Source: Phycisphaeraceae bacterium (GTDB lineage: Bacteria > Planctomycetota > Phycisphaerae > Phycisphaerales > Phycisphaeraceae). Taken from it: DNA of 64,000 bases. The position numbers and the translations under genes were made by a program. The stretch spans positions 744,001 to 808,000 of the forward strand of contig JADZCR010000006.1 of the NCBI GenBank assembly GCA_020851465.1, written 5' to 3'. Position 1 is the stretch's first letter; every line of letters starts with the position of its first letter. Of this stretch, positions 19,300 to 28,607 are shown one piece after another. The notes beneath the pieces are model-generated. The model worked only from the letters and a program-made list of their open reading frames with translations. It made no database searches and was not told where the DNA came from.

Positions 19300-19428
19300 C
19301 AGGTGTAACCCGTTGCCGTGAGGAATACGGGTTCATAAGAGACGAAAGCACGCCACGGAAACATCGCGCCGGGGATGATGACGACGTCCCGACTCGCGAG
19401 TGATCCCCATGCCGCGAACTGCGGCGTT

Positions 19429-21477
19429 TCAAGCCGGAGTGGGCATCACGGACGGGTTGTCGCCGTCAAGTGTGGAGTTTTGCGACGACGTAGGTTTACC
19501 TGACGGCCGAGACTTATTCTGTTCAGCCTTGAGCAGGTCGCCGACGGTTGGCTTGGCGAGTTGTTCACCTTTCATGAGGCGATCAACGTCGTCACGATTG
19601 AGCGTCTCGTAACGGAGCAGAGCTTCGGCGAGACGTTCGAGCTGGGCACGATTGGTTTCGAGCAGTTGGCGGGTCTCGTGGTAGGCACGGTCGATGAGGT
19701 TTTTGACTTCTTCGTCGATGGCCTTGGCGGTTTCATCGGAGTAGAGCTTTTCGGGCTGCTCCCAGGGGTTGCGGGACTCGTCCATGCCGTAGAGGAGGAA
19801 TCCGAGCTTCTCGCTCATGCCATATTGAGTAATCATGGCGCGGGCGATATGGGAAGCCTGTCGGATGTCCATCGCCGCACCGGAGCTGATATCGCCACAG
19901 AACATTTCCTCAGCGATGCGTCCGCCGAAAGTGACGCGAAGCTGGGACATGAGCTGGCGCTTGGTCCAGATGTGCTTGTCCTTTTCAGGGAGCATGAAGG
20001 TGACGCCCAGCGCCTGACCACGGGGGATGATGGTGACCTTGTGCAGAGGCTCGCTGTCGGGATCGTGGTACATGACCAGGGCGTGGCCTGCCTCGTGGTA
20101 GGCAATGACCTTCTTTTCGATCTCGTCGATCTTGTGGCTCTTGCGGGAGCGGCCCCACTTGACCTTGTCACGGGCTTCTTCGAGGTCCTCCTGTTCGACG
20201 AAATCCTTATTGAGAAGCGTCGCGGAGATGGCGGCCTCGTTGATGATGGCGGCCAGATCGGCACCGGAGAACATGGGCGTTCCACGCGCGAGTTTTTCGA
20301 GATTGACATCGGGGCCCATTTTGATGCGGCGGGAGTGGACCTTGAGGATGTCCATGCGTCCCCGGATGTCTGGCAGCGGTACGTGTATCTGACGGTCAAA
20401 GCGACCGGGCCGAGTCAACGCGGGGTCAAGGACGTCGGAACGGTTGGTTGCCGCCATGACGATGACCTGATCGTTGGTATCGAAGCCGTCCATTTCAACG
20501 AGGATGGCGTTGAGCGTCTGCTCGCGCTCGTCATGCCCGCCGGAGAACGACCCGGAGCCGCGCTTGCGTCCGACGGCATCAATTTCATCAAGGAAGATGA
20601 TGCAGGGGGATGAATCCTTCGCTTGCTTGAACAGATCGCGCACGCGAGAGGCACCGACACCCACGAACATCTCGACAAAATCGCTGCCGGAGATCGAGAA
20701 GAACGGCACCTCCGCCTCACCCGCGACGGCTTTGGCCAGCAGCGTCTTACCGCAGCCGGGATCGCCGATGAGCAGGATGCCGCGCGGAACGCGACCGCCG
20801 AGCCGCTGAAACTTTTTCGGGTTTTTAAGGAACTCGACGACTTCGCTTACTTCTTCCTTGGCTTCCTCGATACCCGCCACATCCGCCAGCGTGACGTTTG
20901 AGTGTTCCTTATTGGTCACCTTATGCCGACTGCGTCCGAAGTTACCCAGCATTCCGCCCGGGCCGCCGCCGGAGCCGCGCAGCGAGCGGAAGAAAAGGAA
21001 GTAAACCAGGATGCCGAGGATCACCATCGGCCCCCACGAAATGATGAAGGGCAGCAACAGCGATCCGCCGGACTTCTCGGTGTACTTGACGCCCAGATCC
21101 ATCAGCTTCTTGACATATTCCGCTTTGGTCGTCGGGCTGATAGCGGCAGAGACTTTCTCAACGGCTTTGGGTTGCGAGCGACTCGTGGAATCACTCTTAA
21201 GCGTGCCGATCATCTGATCGTCTTCGAGTACGACCGAAGAAAACTTATCCGCCTGAGCGTAGTTGAGGAATTCAATCGGCGAGACGGCGCGAGCCGGATT
21301 CGTCGCGTTGTTCATCAGCACCAGCAGCACCACCGCCAGCACGCCAAGCAGCAACCACCACATCGCGCTGCGCGACATGAACGGCTGCGATCCGCGCTGG
21401 CCAGGCCCTTTACCTCCACCCGGCCCCTGCCGGTTTGGACGATCCTGGCGCGATTCATCGTTGTTCGGTTCGGACAT
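19429..21477 (-). CDS. ftsH: ATP-dependent zinc metalloprotease FtsH
   Basis: 682 residues from ATG 21477, which has AAGAGG six bases upstream; the frame extends to 21537 without support. Two N-terminal membrane helices (38-56 and 141-163) flank a periplasmic domain, followed by the AAA module and the M41 peptidase. Walker A is GDPGCGKT (238-245), Walker B IIFLDEID (294-300), the second region of homology lies near [17 protein letters not shown] and the zinc site is HEAGH (461-465). FtsH degrades unassembled membrane proteins and short-lived regulators. The Cys in the P-loop and Asp after its first Gly differ from the usual GPPGTGKT but keep the GxxxxGKT pattern. Confidence 0.97.
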   Translation of the reverse strand: MSEPNNDESRQDRPNRQGPGGGKGPGQRGSQPFMSRSAMWWLLLGVLAVVLLVLMNNATNPARAVSPIEFLNYAQADKFSSVVLEDDQMIGTLKSDSTSRSQPKAVEKVSAAISPTTKAEYVKKLMDLGVKYTEKSGGSLLLPFIISWGPMVILGILVYFLFFRSLRGSGGGPGGMLGNFGRSRHKVTNKEHSNVTLADVAGIEEAKEEVSEVVEFLKNPKKFQRLGGRVPRGILLIGDPGCGKTLLAKAVAGEAEVPFFSISGSDFVEMFVGVGASRVRDLFKQAKDSSPCIIFLDEIDAVGRKRGSGSFSGGHDEREQTLNAILVEMDGFDTNDQVIVMAATNRSDVLDPALTRPGRFDRQIHVPLPDIRGRMDILKVHSRRIKMGPDVNLEKLARGTPMFSGADLAAIINEAAISATLLNKDFVEQEDLEEARDKVKWGRSRKSHKIDEIEKKVIAYHEAGHALVMYHDPDSEPLHKVTIIPRGQALGVTFMLPEKDKHIWTKRQLMSQLRVTFGGRIAEEMFCGDISSGAAMDIRQASHIARAMITQYGMSEKLGFLLYGMDESRNPWEQPEKLYSDETAKAIDEEVKNLIDRAYHETRQLLETNRAQLERLAEALLRYETLNRDDVDRLMKGEQLAKPTVGDLLKAEQNKSRPSGKPTSSQNSTLDGDNPSVMPTPA

Positions 21478-21672
21478 TGGCATCCTCTTGAATCGTTGAG
21501 GCAATCGGTCAGCAAACTCGAGAAACCCTGATCTCATCCCCTCACCGCGAACAGGGCATTTTAGCCCCCTTTTTCGCCATGACTATCTTATCGGCCAATT
21601 GATGTCCCGGCAGAAGCATTCCGCGCCGGCCACGGAAAAATCCGCAGCCTCACTCGACGATGCCGCGAATAC

Positions 21673-22197
21673 TCACCAATCACCGCGCATGGACGCCACG
21701 ATCTGCTCCGCCATGTTTTCCATGGCCTGATGCTGGCCGGTGAAATAGGTCTCACCCACTTTTTGGCTGGGGATATAGCGTCCGATCGTCTCCAGCCCGA
21801 CGCGCTCTCGGATCACCTTTCCCGTGCGATTATTCTTCCAGATGAAGTTCACGTTAACCTTCATCTCCATCTCTTCGGGCAGGCCGCCCTCTTTCTCCCG
21901 ACTCAGCCGCACCTGATCGATGGAATTGATATTACCCACCAGTTCCGTGTCCGCTCCGCTGGACGACACCACTTTGTAAGGCGTCCTCCGCTCAATCTCT
22001 TTTGTCAGGGCCTCCGTCAGATCAAACTCCGCTCCTTGATAAAAAGAGCGATTCTTGAAAATCGGCACGTGAATCGACCGCACGTCTTCGGGGAATGTTT
22101 TACGGGCTGTGTAGCCGCACCCCACTAGCGACAGCAATGCTGCTGCGACACACGCTGCCAGCAACCGACTCATGCTGTCACGACGCATTAGTCTCAT
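21673..22197 (-). CDS. lptE: LptE-like lipoprotein, LPS assembly
   Basis: 174 residues. A basic start and hydrophobic stretch end in the lipobox LVGC (Cys27), then GYTARKTFPEDVRSIHVPIFKNRSFYQGAEFDLTEAL in the pattern of LptE/RlpB-type proteins, closing with a strand-rich half. LptE plugs the LptD outer-membrane barrel that inserts lipopolysaccharide. The start ATG overlaps the stop of the upstream BamD-like gene by four bases (ATGA), so the two are translationally coupled. Assignment rests on overall pattern in a divergent family; a generic planctomycete LptE-domain lipoprotein is as far as the sequence supports. Confidence 0.75.
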   Translation of the reverse strand: MRLMRRDSMSRLLAACVAAALLSLVGCGYTARKTFPEDVRSIHVPIFKNRSFYQGAEFDLTEALTKEIERRTPYKVVSSSGADTELVGNINSIDQVRLSREKEGGLPEEMEMKVNVNFIWKNNRTGKVIRERVGLETIGRYIPSQKVGETYFTGQHQAMENMAEQIVASMRGDW

Positions 22198-23342
22198 TGA
22201 GCGTCCTCCGGCTGCGTCGAAGCGTCGTGCGATTTCGCATCGCCCACGGGAGCAGCATTGGCCGGTGCCGCTTGCGTGGCCGGCTGCGTCGCATCGGTCT
22301 GCGTTGCAGGCACCTTAGCAGCGGTCGCCTGTGTCGTCGGCGCGACAAGGGTTCCGCCTTGCTCCGGGTCGATGACCGACTGGTTCATCTCGCTGAGTCG
22401 CTGCATTGCGATTTTCGCCGCCGCCGTCTGCGGATGATCTTTGATGACACGACGGTACATCGTCGCGGCACTGACCTTTTCACCTCGACCGCGATACCAG
22501 TTGGCGTTGTAATAGGTTTTCAGCGCCAACGATTCGTCGATGCGCACCAGCAAAGCATCCGATCCGATGCGCTCCGCTGCCGCAGGGTATTCCTTTTGAT
22601 ATTGCTTGATGCGTTCGTTGGCCTCGATCAGGCCGGTCGAGTCAAACTCAGGCCCTTTGAATCGCGCCAGGTTCGCCTGGATCACCCGCAACAAAGCCCG
22701 CTCCCGCCGCGGACTGCGGGGGTAGTTCAGAATAAAAGCGTCGTATGCCTCCGCTGCGTTCCGCATATCCGCACGGGCGAAGAGATGATCACCCAGCGTC
22801 ATGCTCGCGTCCTCACCCAGCGCACTGCCCGGAGTCCGCTCCTGGATACGGATGTAAATCTCCTGCGCTTCCTCATCCGCGGAAATGATCCGCATGTTCA
22901 GAAACTTCCGCCTTCTGCCTGCTGTGTAGAGCTTGGCGATTTCGTACTCGCGCTCCAGTGCGGTCGTGAATTGTTCCGAGCCGGGAAATTCGCGGATGAC
23001 GTACTCGTACTCACGCAGGGCTTTGTACTCATTGCCGCGCATCACCTTCGCATCACCACGGAGTAACCACGCCTCGACCAGCAACGGATGGTTGGGATAC
23101 CGCTTGATCCACTTACTGCACAGGTTCTCTGCTTTCTCTCCTTTGCCCTCAGCCAGTGCCCGGCGGATCTCCTGAATCTGTCCCTCAGGTGTCGCCGGGT
23201 CGTATTGCGTCAACTTTTTCCATTCATCATCCGTCAGTCGGTAACGCTCCTGAGCCAGACTCGGCGTCACAAAAACACAGAGCAGCGCAAACACAAGCAC
23301 CGCCAGCATCCCCCGCTTGTTTTTCCATCCTGCCTTCAGCAA
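22194..23342 (-). CDS. BamD/YbgF-like tetratricopeptide envelope protein
   Basis: The TPR region carries successive helix pairs (about residues 40-330): EIRRALAEGKGEKAENLCSK, YKALREYEYVIREFPGS, AAEAYDAFILNYPRSPRRE, AATMYRRVIKDHPQTAAAKI. Such repeats occur in BamD and in CpoB/YbgF, which act in outer-membrane assembly and envelope constriction. The C-terminal 60 residues are Ala/Thr/Pro/Gln-rich and disordered. The start is uncertain: a TTG at 23342 or the ATG at 23309 place a signal peptide (MLAVLVFALLCVFVTPSLAQ) at the N-terminus, while the frame to 23528 adds 60 residues unlike a signal. Coupled to lptE by an ATGA overlap, which supports an envelope-biogenesis role. Confidence 0.75.
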   Translation of the reverse strand: MLKAGWKNKRGMLAVLVFALLCVFVTPSLAQERYRLTDDEWKKLTQYDPATPEGQIQEIRRALAEGKGEKAENLCSKWIKRYPNHPLLVEAWLLRGDAKVMRGNEYKALREYEYVIREFPGSEQFTTALEREYEIAKLYTAGRRRKFLNMRIISADEEAQEIYIRIQERTPGSALGEDASMTLGDHLFARADMRNAAEAYDAFILNYPRSPRRERALLRVIQANLARFKGPEFDSTGLIEANERIKQYQKEYPAAAERIGSDALLVRIDESLALKTYYNANWYRGRGEKVSAATMYRRVIKDHPQTAAAKIAMQRLSEMNQSVIDPEQGGTLVAPTTQATAAKVPATQTDATQPATQAAPANAAPVGDAKSHDASTQPEDAQ

Positions 23343-23664
23343 ACCGAGTCCAGACGCGGACAGATCGGAATGTGGCGCCCTCCAACTGCGGGAGAAAGAT
23401 GCTTGCTTTCGTAACTCTCCCGTACCGCCTGCGAGCGGATCACAACCGCTGATCGCGGATTTAATGCGGGAGGGATGCGGGATTTCCGGGGATTGAGCAG
23501 GCAAGTAGGTCGTGGTGGATTCGATCACTACGGAGCTCCGGAAGTTCCGGGGAAGTCAGCCGACACAACTCGGATGATAAATGCCCGTGCCGCGACCGGC
23601 AAAGCGCAGCGGCGACCCGTTCTGCGGCAATTCGCAGCCAGGTTGTGCGTTCATCGTCGTGTTC

Positions 23665-23692
23665 TTGACACTTGTGAGCAACGCATTAGCAT
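23665..23692 (+). promoter_or_regulatory. Candidate sigma-70 promoter of tRNA-Lys
   Basis: A consensus -35 TTGACA (23665-23670), a 16-nt spacer and a weaker -10 TAGCAT (23687-23692) end about 30 bp before the tRNA. Only the -35 box is perfect, so the call is moderate. Confidence 0.6.
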
Positions 23693-23722
23693 GTTTCGTC
23701 GCGCGACACTTCGCGTTGTCAG

Positions 23723-23795
<73 letters not shown>

Positions 23796-24043
23796 TTTCC
23801 CAACCCCGCCCCATCGCTCCATCTCTGAGCGTGCTGAGTATTCCGACAACCAGCAACGATTGTCCGGTCTGGCTTGGGTGGATAGTTACATCCAGCACTG
23901 TATCCCCACTTCTGTCATCCGCCCGATCATCTGACTGGTGCGCAGATTGGCTGCCGTACTACACTTTCATTCCACTTGGCATTTCCAATCTCGATCATGA
24001 CAATGAATCCGTGATTGCACAGCGAAGTTATTTCTTCCTCCGC

Positions 24044-25510
24044 ATGCGGCTGATGGTGCTGCCGACGGCCTTGCTGGCAGCGGTTGGCTGCGCGCGATCT
24101 AACCGCGATGCAGGATTTCCGCAGGTTCAGCAGGTCGTCACGGAACGCATCGGTCAACGTGTTCATTGGAATAACGGCAGCGAGGCAGACCGGCAGGCAC
24201 AGGAACGAATCGCAGCACTGTTGTCCCGCGAGCTTTCCGCTGATGATGCTGTTGCCCTGGCGTTACTCAATAACGCGCAGCTTCAGGCGACCTACGAAGA
24301 CCTTGGAGTGTCACAGGCTGATCTGGTGCAGGCCGGGTTGCTGCGAAATCCCGTGTTGTCGGCTGAAGTGCGATTTCCCGGCCGGCCAAGGCTGCCGTTG
24401 GAAATCGACGTAACCCAGAGCGTGCTTGATCTGATTTTTCTGCCGCTGCGTCGTGCGGTGGCTGAGTCTGAGTTTGAGGCAACTCGGCTGCGCGTGACGG
24501 ATGCGGTACTCGATCACGCTGCCCGGACGCGGGCGGCCTATTACGCGCTTCAGGGTGCAAAGCAAACGGTGGAGTTGCGTCGCTCCGTGGTTGATGCGAC
24601 CGAAGCCGCAGCGGAAGCGGCGCGTCGGATTCATGCTGCGGGCAATCTGAAAAAGTTTGATCTGGAGGCACAGCAAGCGCTGGCAGAGCAGACCCAACTG
24701 GACTTGACCGAGGCACAGGTCATCGAAGCGGAGAATCGTGAACAGTTGGAGCGATTGATGGGCCGACGCGCGGACCAGCCAAACTGGACCATAGCGGCAC
24801 GGCTGCCGGACCTGCCCGCAGGCGAGTCATCGGAGGCGGAGCTGGAGTCTCTCGCAATCGCGCAGCGTCTCGATCTTGCAGCGGCGCGACAGGAGGTCGA
24901 GTCGCTCAGCCGATCGGAGAAACTGACACGCCGCACCTTACCGCTGGGTGATGTGGAAGTCGGCGGACACATGGAGCGTGAAGCCGATGGAACCACCACC
25001 GCTGGGCCGAGTGTGTCGGTTCCGCTGCCAATTTTTGATCAGGGGCAGGCAGCGATCGCCCGTGTGGAGGCTCTTCGCCGTCAGAGTGAGTCCCGTTATT
25101 CCGCGATGGAGGTGGAAGTCCGCAGCGACGTGCGGCGTGCGCTGAGCCGGATGTCCGCTGCGCGACGACGCGCGGAGCGGCTGCATCACGTGGTGCTTCC
25201 GCTGCGACGTTCACTGACAGACGAAGCACAGAAACAGTTCAACGGCATGCTCATCGGAGTTTTTCAGCTTCTCGAGATCAAGCAGGCTGAGATCGAAGCT
25301 GGACGCGAATATGTCCGGGCGATGACGGATTACTGGATCGCACGTTCGGAGTTGGAGCGAGCGATCGGCAGCCAACTGCCGACCGTGGCGACACCTGCTC
25401 CGACCACGGTACCCGCTGATTCAGTGACAGCTACACCGGAACCGCCAAATGCGCCAGTCACGCAGCCCGCTTCCGGTCATCACCATCACGGAGGAGCCGG
25501 CCATGATTAA
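24044..25510 (+). CDS. TolC-family outer membrane lipoprotein with His-rich C-terminus (copper efflux)
   Basis: 488 residues from ATG 24044, giving a lipoprotein signal MRLMVLPTALLAAVGC (Cys16); the open frame back to 23738 covers the tRNA and is not coding. Two outer-membrane efflux repeats are seen: an N-terminal half with LLNNAQLQATYEDLGVSQADLVQAGLLRNP and a C-terminal half with RVEALRRQSESRYSAMEVEVRSDVR. TolC-type trimers form the outer-membrane duct of RND or ABC efflux pumps. The tail ends GHHHHGGAGHD, a metal-binding-like cluster. The stop overlaps the start of the multicopper oxidase by eight bases. Copper or silver is the likely cargo. No CusA/CusB genes lie in the window. Confidence 0.88.
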   Translation: MRLMVLPTALLAAVGCARSNRDAGFPQVQQVVTERIGQRVHWNNGSEADRQAQERIAALLSRELSADDAVALALLNNAQLQATYEDLGVSQADLVQAGLLRNPVLSAEVRFPGRPRLPLEIDVTQSVLDLIFLPLRRAVAESEFEATRLRVTDAVLDHAARTRAAYYALQGAKQTVELRRSVVDATEAAAEAARRIHAAGNLKKFDLEAQQALAEQTQLDLTEAQVIEAENREQLERLMGRRADQPNWTIAARLPDLPAGESSEAELESLAIAQRLDLAAARQEVESLSRSEKLTRRTLPLGDVEVGGHMEREADGTTTAGPSVSVPLPIFDQGQAAIARVEALRRQSESRYSAMEVEVRSDVRRALSRMSAARRRAERLHHVVLPLRRSLTDEAQKQFNGMLIGVFQLLEIKQAEIEAGREYVRAMTDYWIARSELERAIGSQLPTVATPAPTTVPADSVTATPEPPNAPVTQPASGHHHHGGAGHD

Positions 25511-26828
25511 TCGGCGTGAGATGATTGCAGGCAGCGCCGCAGCACTGGCGAGCCTCAGCGCGATGATACAAAGCGCGAAAGCCGCATCGGGTGACCACGA
25601 CCATGCTGGAAGCGAGCTGGACGCGGCTGCAGGTCGGACGCACCACGAGCCGGCGTCTTCGCGACCAAGCGGAAATTACGTACCCGTCATCACACCCAAC
25701 GGCGCGACTCTGCCGTGGAAGCTCGAGGACGGGGTCAAGGTATTTCACCTCATCGCGGAGGAAGTCGATCATGAGTTTGTAAGCGGTCTGCGTGCCCGCT
25801 GTTGGGGCTACAACGGCCGGGTGCATGGCCCGACCATCGAAGCTGTCGAAGGTGACCGCGTCCGTATCTTCGTCACCAACAAGCTGCCTGAACCCACCAG
25901 TGTTCACTGGCACGGTCTCCGATTGATTAACGGCATGGATGGTGTCGCCGGCCTTACGCAGCGGGCGATTGCGCCGGGTGAGACATACAAATATGAGTTC
26001 ACTCTCAATCAGCACGGCACGCACATGTATCACCCGCATTTCGATGAGATGACACAGATGGCACTGGGAATGATGGGAATGTTCATCATTCATCCGCGCG
26101 AGCCGGCGGAAGACGACATCGTGGATCGAGACTTTGCCATCATGCTCAGCGAATGGCGGATCGAACCGGGCACGTCGCGCCCCGTGCCGACTGAGATGAC
26201 GGATTTCAATGTGCTGACGATGAACGCCCGCGCCTATCCGGGCACGGAGCCGCTGGTGGTACGGACCGGTCAGCGGGTGCGCATCCGGCTGGGAAACCTG
26301 GGGCCGATGGATCATCATCCGATCCACCTGCATGGCTACGAGTTTCGCATAGCGGCCACGGGAGCCAGCCCATTGCGGCGTGAGATACAGACCGTTACGG
26401 ACACGGTACTCGCGCCCGTGGGCACCACGCGCACCATCGAGTTCACCGCTGATGCGCCGGGGGACTGGGCGTTTCACTGTCACATGACGCATCACCTCAT
26501 GAACCAGATGGGACACGATGTTCCCAACATGATCGGAGTGGATGCCCACGGCCTGAGTCAAAAGATGAATAAGTTGCTGCCCGACTATATGACGATGGGA
26601 ACGACGGGTATGGGCGAGATGTCCCATATGCACATGTCGATGCCGGAGAACAGCGTGCCGATGCTCGGCGGCAAGGGACCGTTCGGGGTGATCGACATGG
26701 GTGGAATGTTCACCATCCTGAAAGTGCGCGATGGGTTGACGAGCTTCGATGATCCCGGCTGGTACGAGCATCCGAAGGGCAGCGTTGCATCACCGGCTAC
26801 CAAAGAAGAAATCGCGCGGTTGACCTGA
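25503..26828 (+). CDS. Tat-secreted multicopper oxidase
   Basis: 441 residues from ATG 25503 (GGAGGAG 7 bases upstream). The N-terminus MINRREMIAGSAAALASLSA is a Tat-like twin-arginine signal. All four copper motifs are readable: HWHG (His135, His137), HMYHPH (His177, His179), HPIHLHG (His272, His275, His277) and HCHMTHH with Cys326, His331 and Met336 as type 1 ligands. The enzyme would oxidise Cu(I) or organic reductants in the periplasm. The late region is Met/His-rich (MGEMSHMHMSMPE), as in CopA/CueO-like enzymes. The gene starts inside the end of the TolC-like gene, and both products carry His-rich metal sites. Confidence 0.93.
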   Translation: MINRREMIAGSAAALASLSAMIQSAKAASGDHDHAGSELDAAAGRTHHEPASSRPSGNYVPVITPNGATLPWKLEDGVKVFHLIAEEVDHEFVSGLRARCWGYNGRVHGPTIEAVEGDRVRIFVTNKLPEPTSVHWHGLRLINGMDGVAGLTQRAIAPGETYKYEFTLNQHGTHMYHPHFDEMTQMALGMMGMFIIHPREPAEDDIVDRDFAIMLSEWRIEPGTSRPVPTEMTDFNVLTMNARAYPGTEPLVVRTGQRVRIRLGNLGPMDHHPIHLHGYEFRIAATGASPLRREIQTVTDTVLAPVGTTRTIEFTADAPGDWAFHCHMTHHLMNQMGHDVPNMIGVDAHGLSQKMNKLLPDYMTMGTTGMGEMSHMHMSMPENSVPMLGGKGPFGVIDMGGMFTILKVRDGLTSFDDPGWYEHPKGSVASPATKEEIARLT

Positions 26829-26889
26829 ACGCCTGCACGCAGCGTGTCGGCGCGGACTCGACGAACTCAGCGCGGACGTTGATGGATAA

Positions 26890-27651
26890 TCAGTACCGGG
26901 GTAAGGGAGGATTAACCGGCGGGATATCCAGCCGACGCGAAAGCTCCAGTTCGTCGGAGGTCGGTTTGATCGCCAGCGTTGGGCCGGGTGTGTAACCAAG
27001 TCGGCGGAAGCGTTCCGCAATGCGTTCATTGCGGGGCGTGAGGTAATAGGCTTTCCCCAGCGCGATGATCGCCCCCTGCGTGTCGCCGACGGATGCGAAG
27101 TAATCACCCATCGCGATATAGGGTGCCGGATCATTTCGAGGTGCGAACTTGAGTGCTTTGCGGAAGGCGAGTTTGGCACCATCCACGTCGTTGATCTTGC
27201 CGAGGTATTTCGCCTGACGGAGATAATCGGGCACCGTACCGTAGTCGTCGGCAGCTTTCTGAAGCATCGCGGCCAGCGCTGCCTGCTGGTCCTGTTGAAA
27301 GAGCGACTCCGCCAGTGCATCGAGGATCAGCGGTGTGAACTGCTTGTCAGACGGGCGAAGCGTGAGGGCTTTTTCTTCCGCGAGCTGAGCTTCAAGTGGG
27401 CGGTTCTGCTTGAGCCGCACCACGCCGAGGTAATACTGCGATTTCCAGTCGGTCGAGTCCTGCTTGATGGCTGTGGTGAAATGCTGATCGGCAGCCTGCA
27501 CGTTATCAAGATCCAGAGCCTCCATGCCGTCGCGACGGAGCAGCGAGTTGGGCTTCTGACAGCCGGCGGCGATGAGGATTGCGGCTGACAGGAAAACCGG
27601 GAGCATGACAGCCGCGGAGCGGGTGACGATCAATCGACTCGTGGCGTACAT
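26890..27651 (-). CDS. TPR lipoprotein
   Basis: 253 residues. The signal peptide ends in ILIAAGC (lipidated Cys31). The mature part holds TPR-like pairs: ALDLDNVQAADQHFTTAIKQDSTDWKSQYYLG, AKLAFRKALKFAPRNDPAPYIAMGDYFASVGDTQGAIIALGKAYYL. TPR lipoproteins mediate protein contacts at the envelope. It is convergent with the multicopper oxidase (61-bp gap) and divergent from the small gene at 27750. No enzymatic motif. Confidence 0.8.
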   Translation of the reverse strand: MYATSRLIVTRSAAVMLPVFLSAAILIAAGCQKPNSLLRRDGMEALDLDNVQAADQHFTTAIKQDSTDWKSQYYLGVVRLKQNRPLEAQLAEEKALTLRPSDKQFTPLILDALAESLFQQDQQAALAAMLQKAADDYGTVPDYLRQAKYLGKINDVDGAKLAFRKALKFAPRNDPAPYIAMGDYFASVGDTQGAIIALGKAYYLTPRNERIAERFRRLGYTPGPTLAIKPTSDELELSRRLDIPPVNPPLPRY

Positions 27652-27749
27652 GAGCGTTATCCTCTAATGGCGTCCCACAACCGCGAATGATCCTGATCGC
27701 CGCGGTGAGTGACGCATAAAATCGGACATATTCAACGCAGAGCATAAGA

Positions 27750-28214
27750 ATGGCCGCACCCGCTGACAAGCCAAACGCTCCACCCCAACAGGCGGAATCC
27801 GCCACCGCTCAACCGCCTTTCCCACGGCTGGCCACAGCAGTGCTGCTCCACCACGCGCCTGATGGCGATCATTATGACTGGCTCATCGAAGACCCGCGCC
27901 AGTTCGGCGCGATCAATCCGCTCTGGACCGCGCGCGCAGCAGATCCGCCTGCGTCCTGGCGATCCCTCCGTCAGTGGTCGCTCGAAATCATCGCCAACCA
28001 CCGACGCGATTACCTGACTTATCAGGGAGAATTAACCAACAACCGAGGAAGCGTCGTGCGCGTCGATCAAGGCACCTGTGACGCTACGGCTTGGGAAAGC
28101 GACAACATCAAGCTCATCGTGTGCCTCCAGAGCTTTCAAGGCAGAGTGTGGCTGACGCCAAACCTCGGCTCGATGTGGACCGCTCGACTGATGGATGAGG
28201 CGACGGGTAGTTGA
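27750..28214 (+). CDS. Small conserved-looking protein of unknown function
   Basis: 154 residues. A Pro/Ala-rich start is followed by a compact aromatic-rich domain (ATAVLLHHAPDGDHYDWLIEDP, LRQWSLEIIANHRRDYLTYQGEL, VVRVDQGTCDATAW). No signal peptide, membrane helix or recognised motif. The gene is supported by codon pattern, an uninterrupted frame and a divergent promoter space of about 98 bp shared with the TPR lipoprotein. It could be a cytoplasmic protein restricted to this bacterial class. No function is proposed. Confidence 0.6.
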   Translation: MAAPADKPNAPPQQAESATAQPPFPRLATAVLLHHAPDGDHYDWLIEDPRQFGAINPLWTARAADPPASWRSLRQWSLEIIANHRRDYLTYQGELTNNRGSVVRVDQGTCDATAWESDNIKLIVCLQSFQGRVWLTPNLGSMWTARLMDEATGS

Positions 28215-28484
28215 GCGGATGGGCGTATTGGTACACACAGCAGTGAGCCAGCGATGAAGGTCGGTCTCGTGAGCCGTGGGTTCGTCTCCGCGCTGCTGCT
28301 CTTGACTCCATCAAGCTCATCAGTACGCTGTGTCCGGGTGTGATTGGTGGAATGTCTTCAGGTAGTTTGCACGGCCAAACGACGGTGATTCACGGCTGCT
28401 GAGCAATGAGCCGGATCGGAACCACTTTTGGCTGGCATGATGCGCTCCAATCATTCCTGCCTTCCGGGGATCACGGCTGAACGA

Positions 28485-28507
28485 GAAATCGCAACGGTTG
28501 CGATTTC
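28485..28507. promoter_or_regulatory. Perfect 23-bp palindrome, candidate operator of the dehydrogenase gene
   Basis: The arm GAAATCGCAAC (28485-28495) and its exact reverse complement GTTGCGATTTC (28497-28507) are separated by a single G. It ends two bases before a perfect TATAAT hexamer (28510-28515), so a bound protein would cover the -35/-10 spacer. The start codon of the dehydrogenase is about 100 bp downstream. An operator is inferred from symmetry and position; no regulator is known. Confidence 0.7.
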
Positions 28508-28550
28508 GTTATAATTGGGATATCGAATTGCGTGATAACCCTCATGGTTG

Positions 28551-28566
28551 AAGTATCTTGATACTT
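28551..28566. repeat. 16-bp perfect palindrome in the dehydrogenase leader
   Basis: AAGTATCT and its reverse complement AGATACTT are reflected about 28558/28559 (AAGTATCTTGATACTT, allowing for the central TG). It lies in the AT-rich leader 42 bp before the start codon, next to a second short inverted repeat (GTTG 28570-28573, CAAC 28579-28582). It may form a hairpin or a second protein site. Confidence 0.55.
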
Positions 28567-28607
28567 TAGGTTGTATATCAACATACCTAACACATAGATT
28601 TACGCCT

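Noticed and set aside
25458-26771. 437-codon open frame antisense to the multicopper oxidase
   Set aside because: The plus-strand gene has all copper motifs; the antisense frame is a GC-rich shadow rich in His and Arg.
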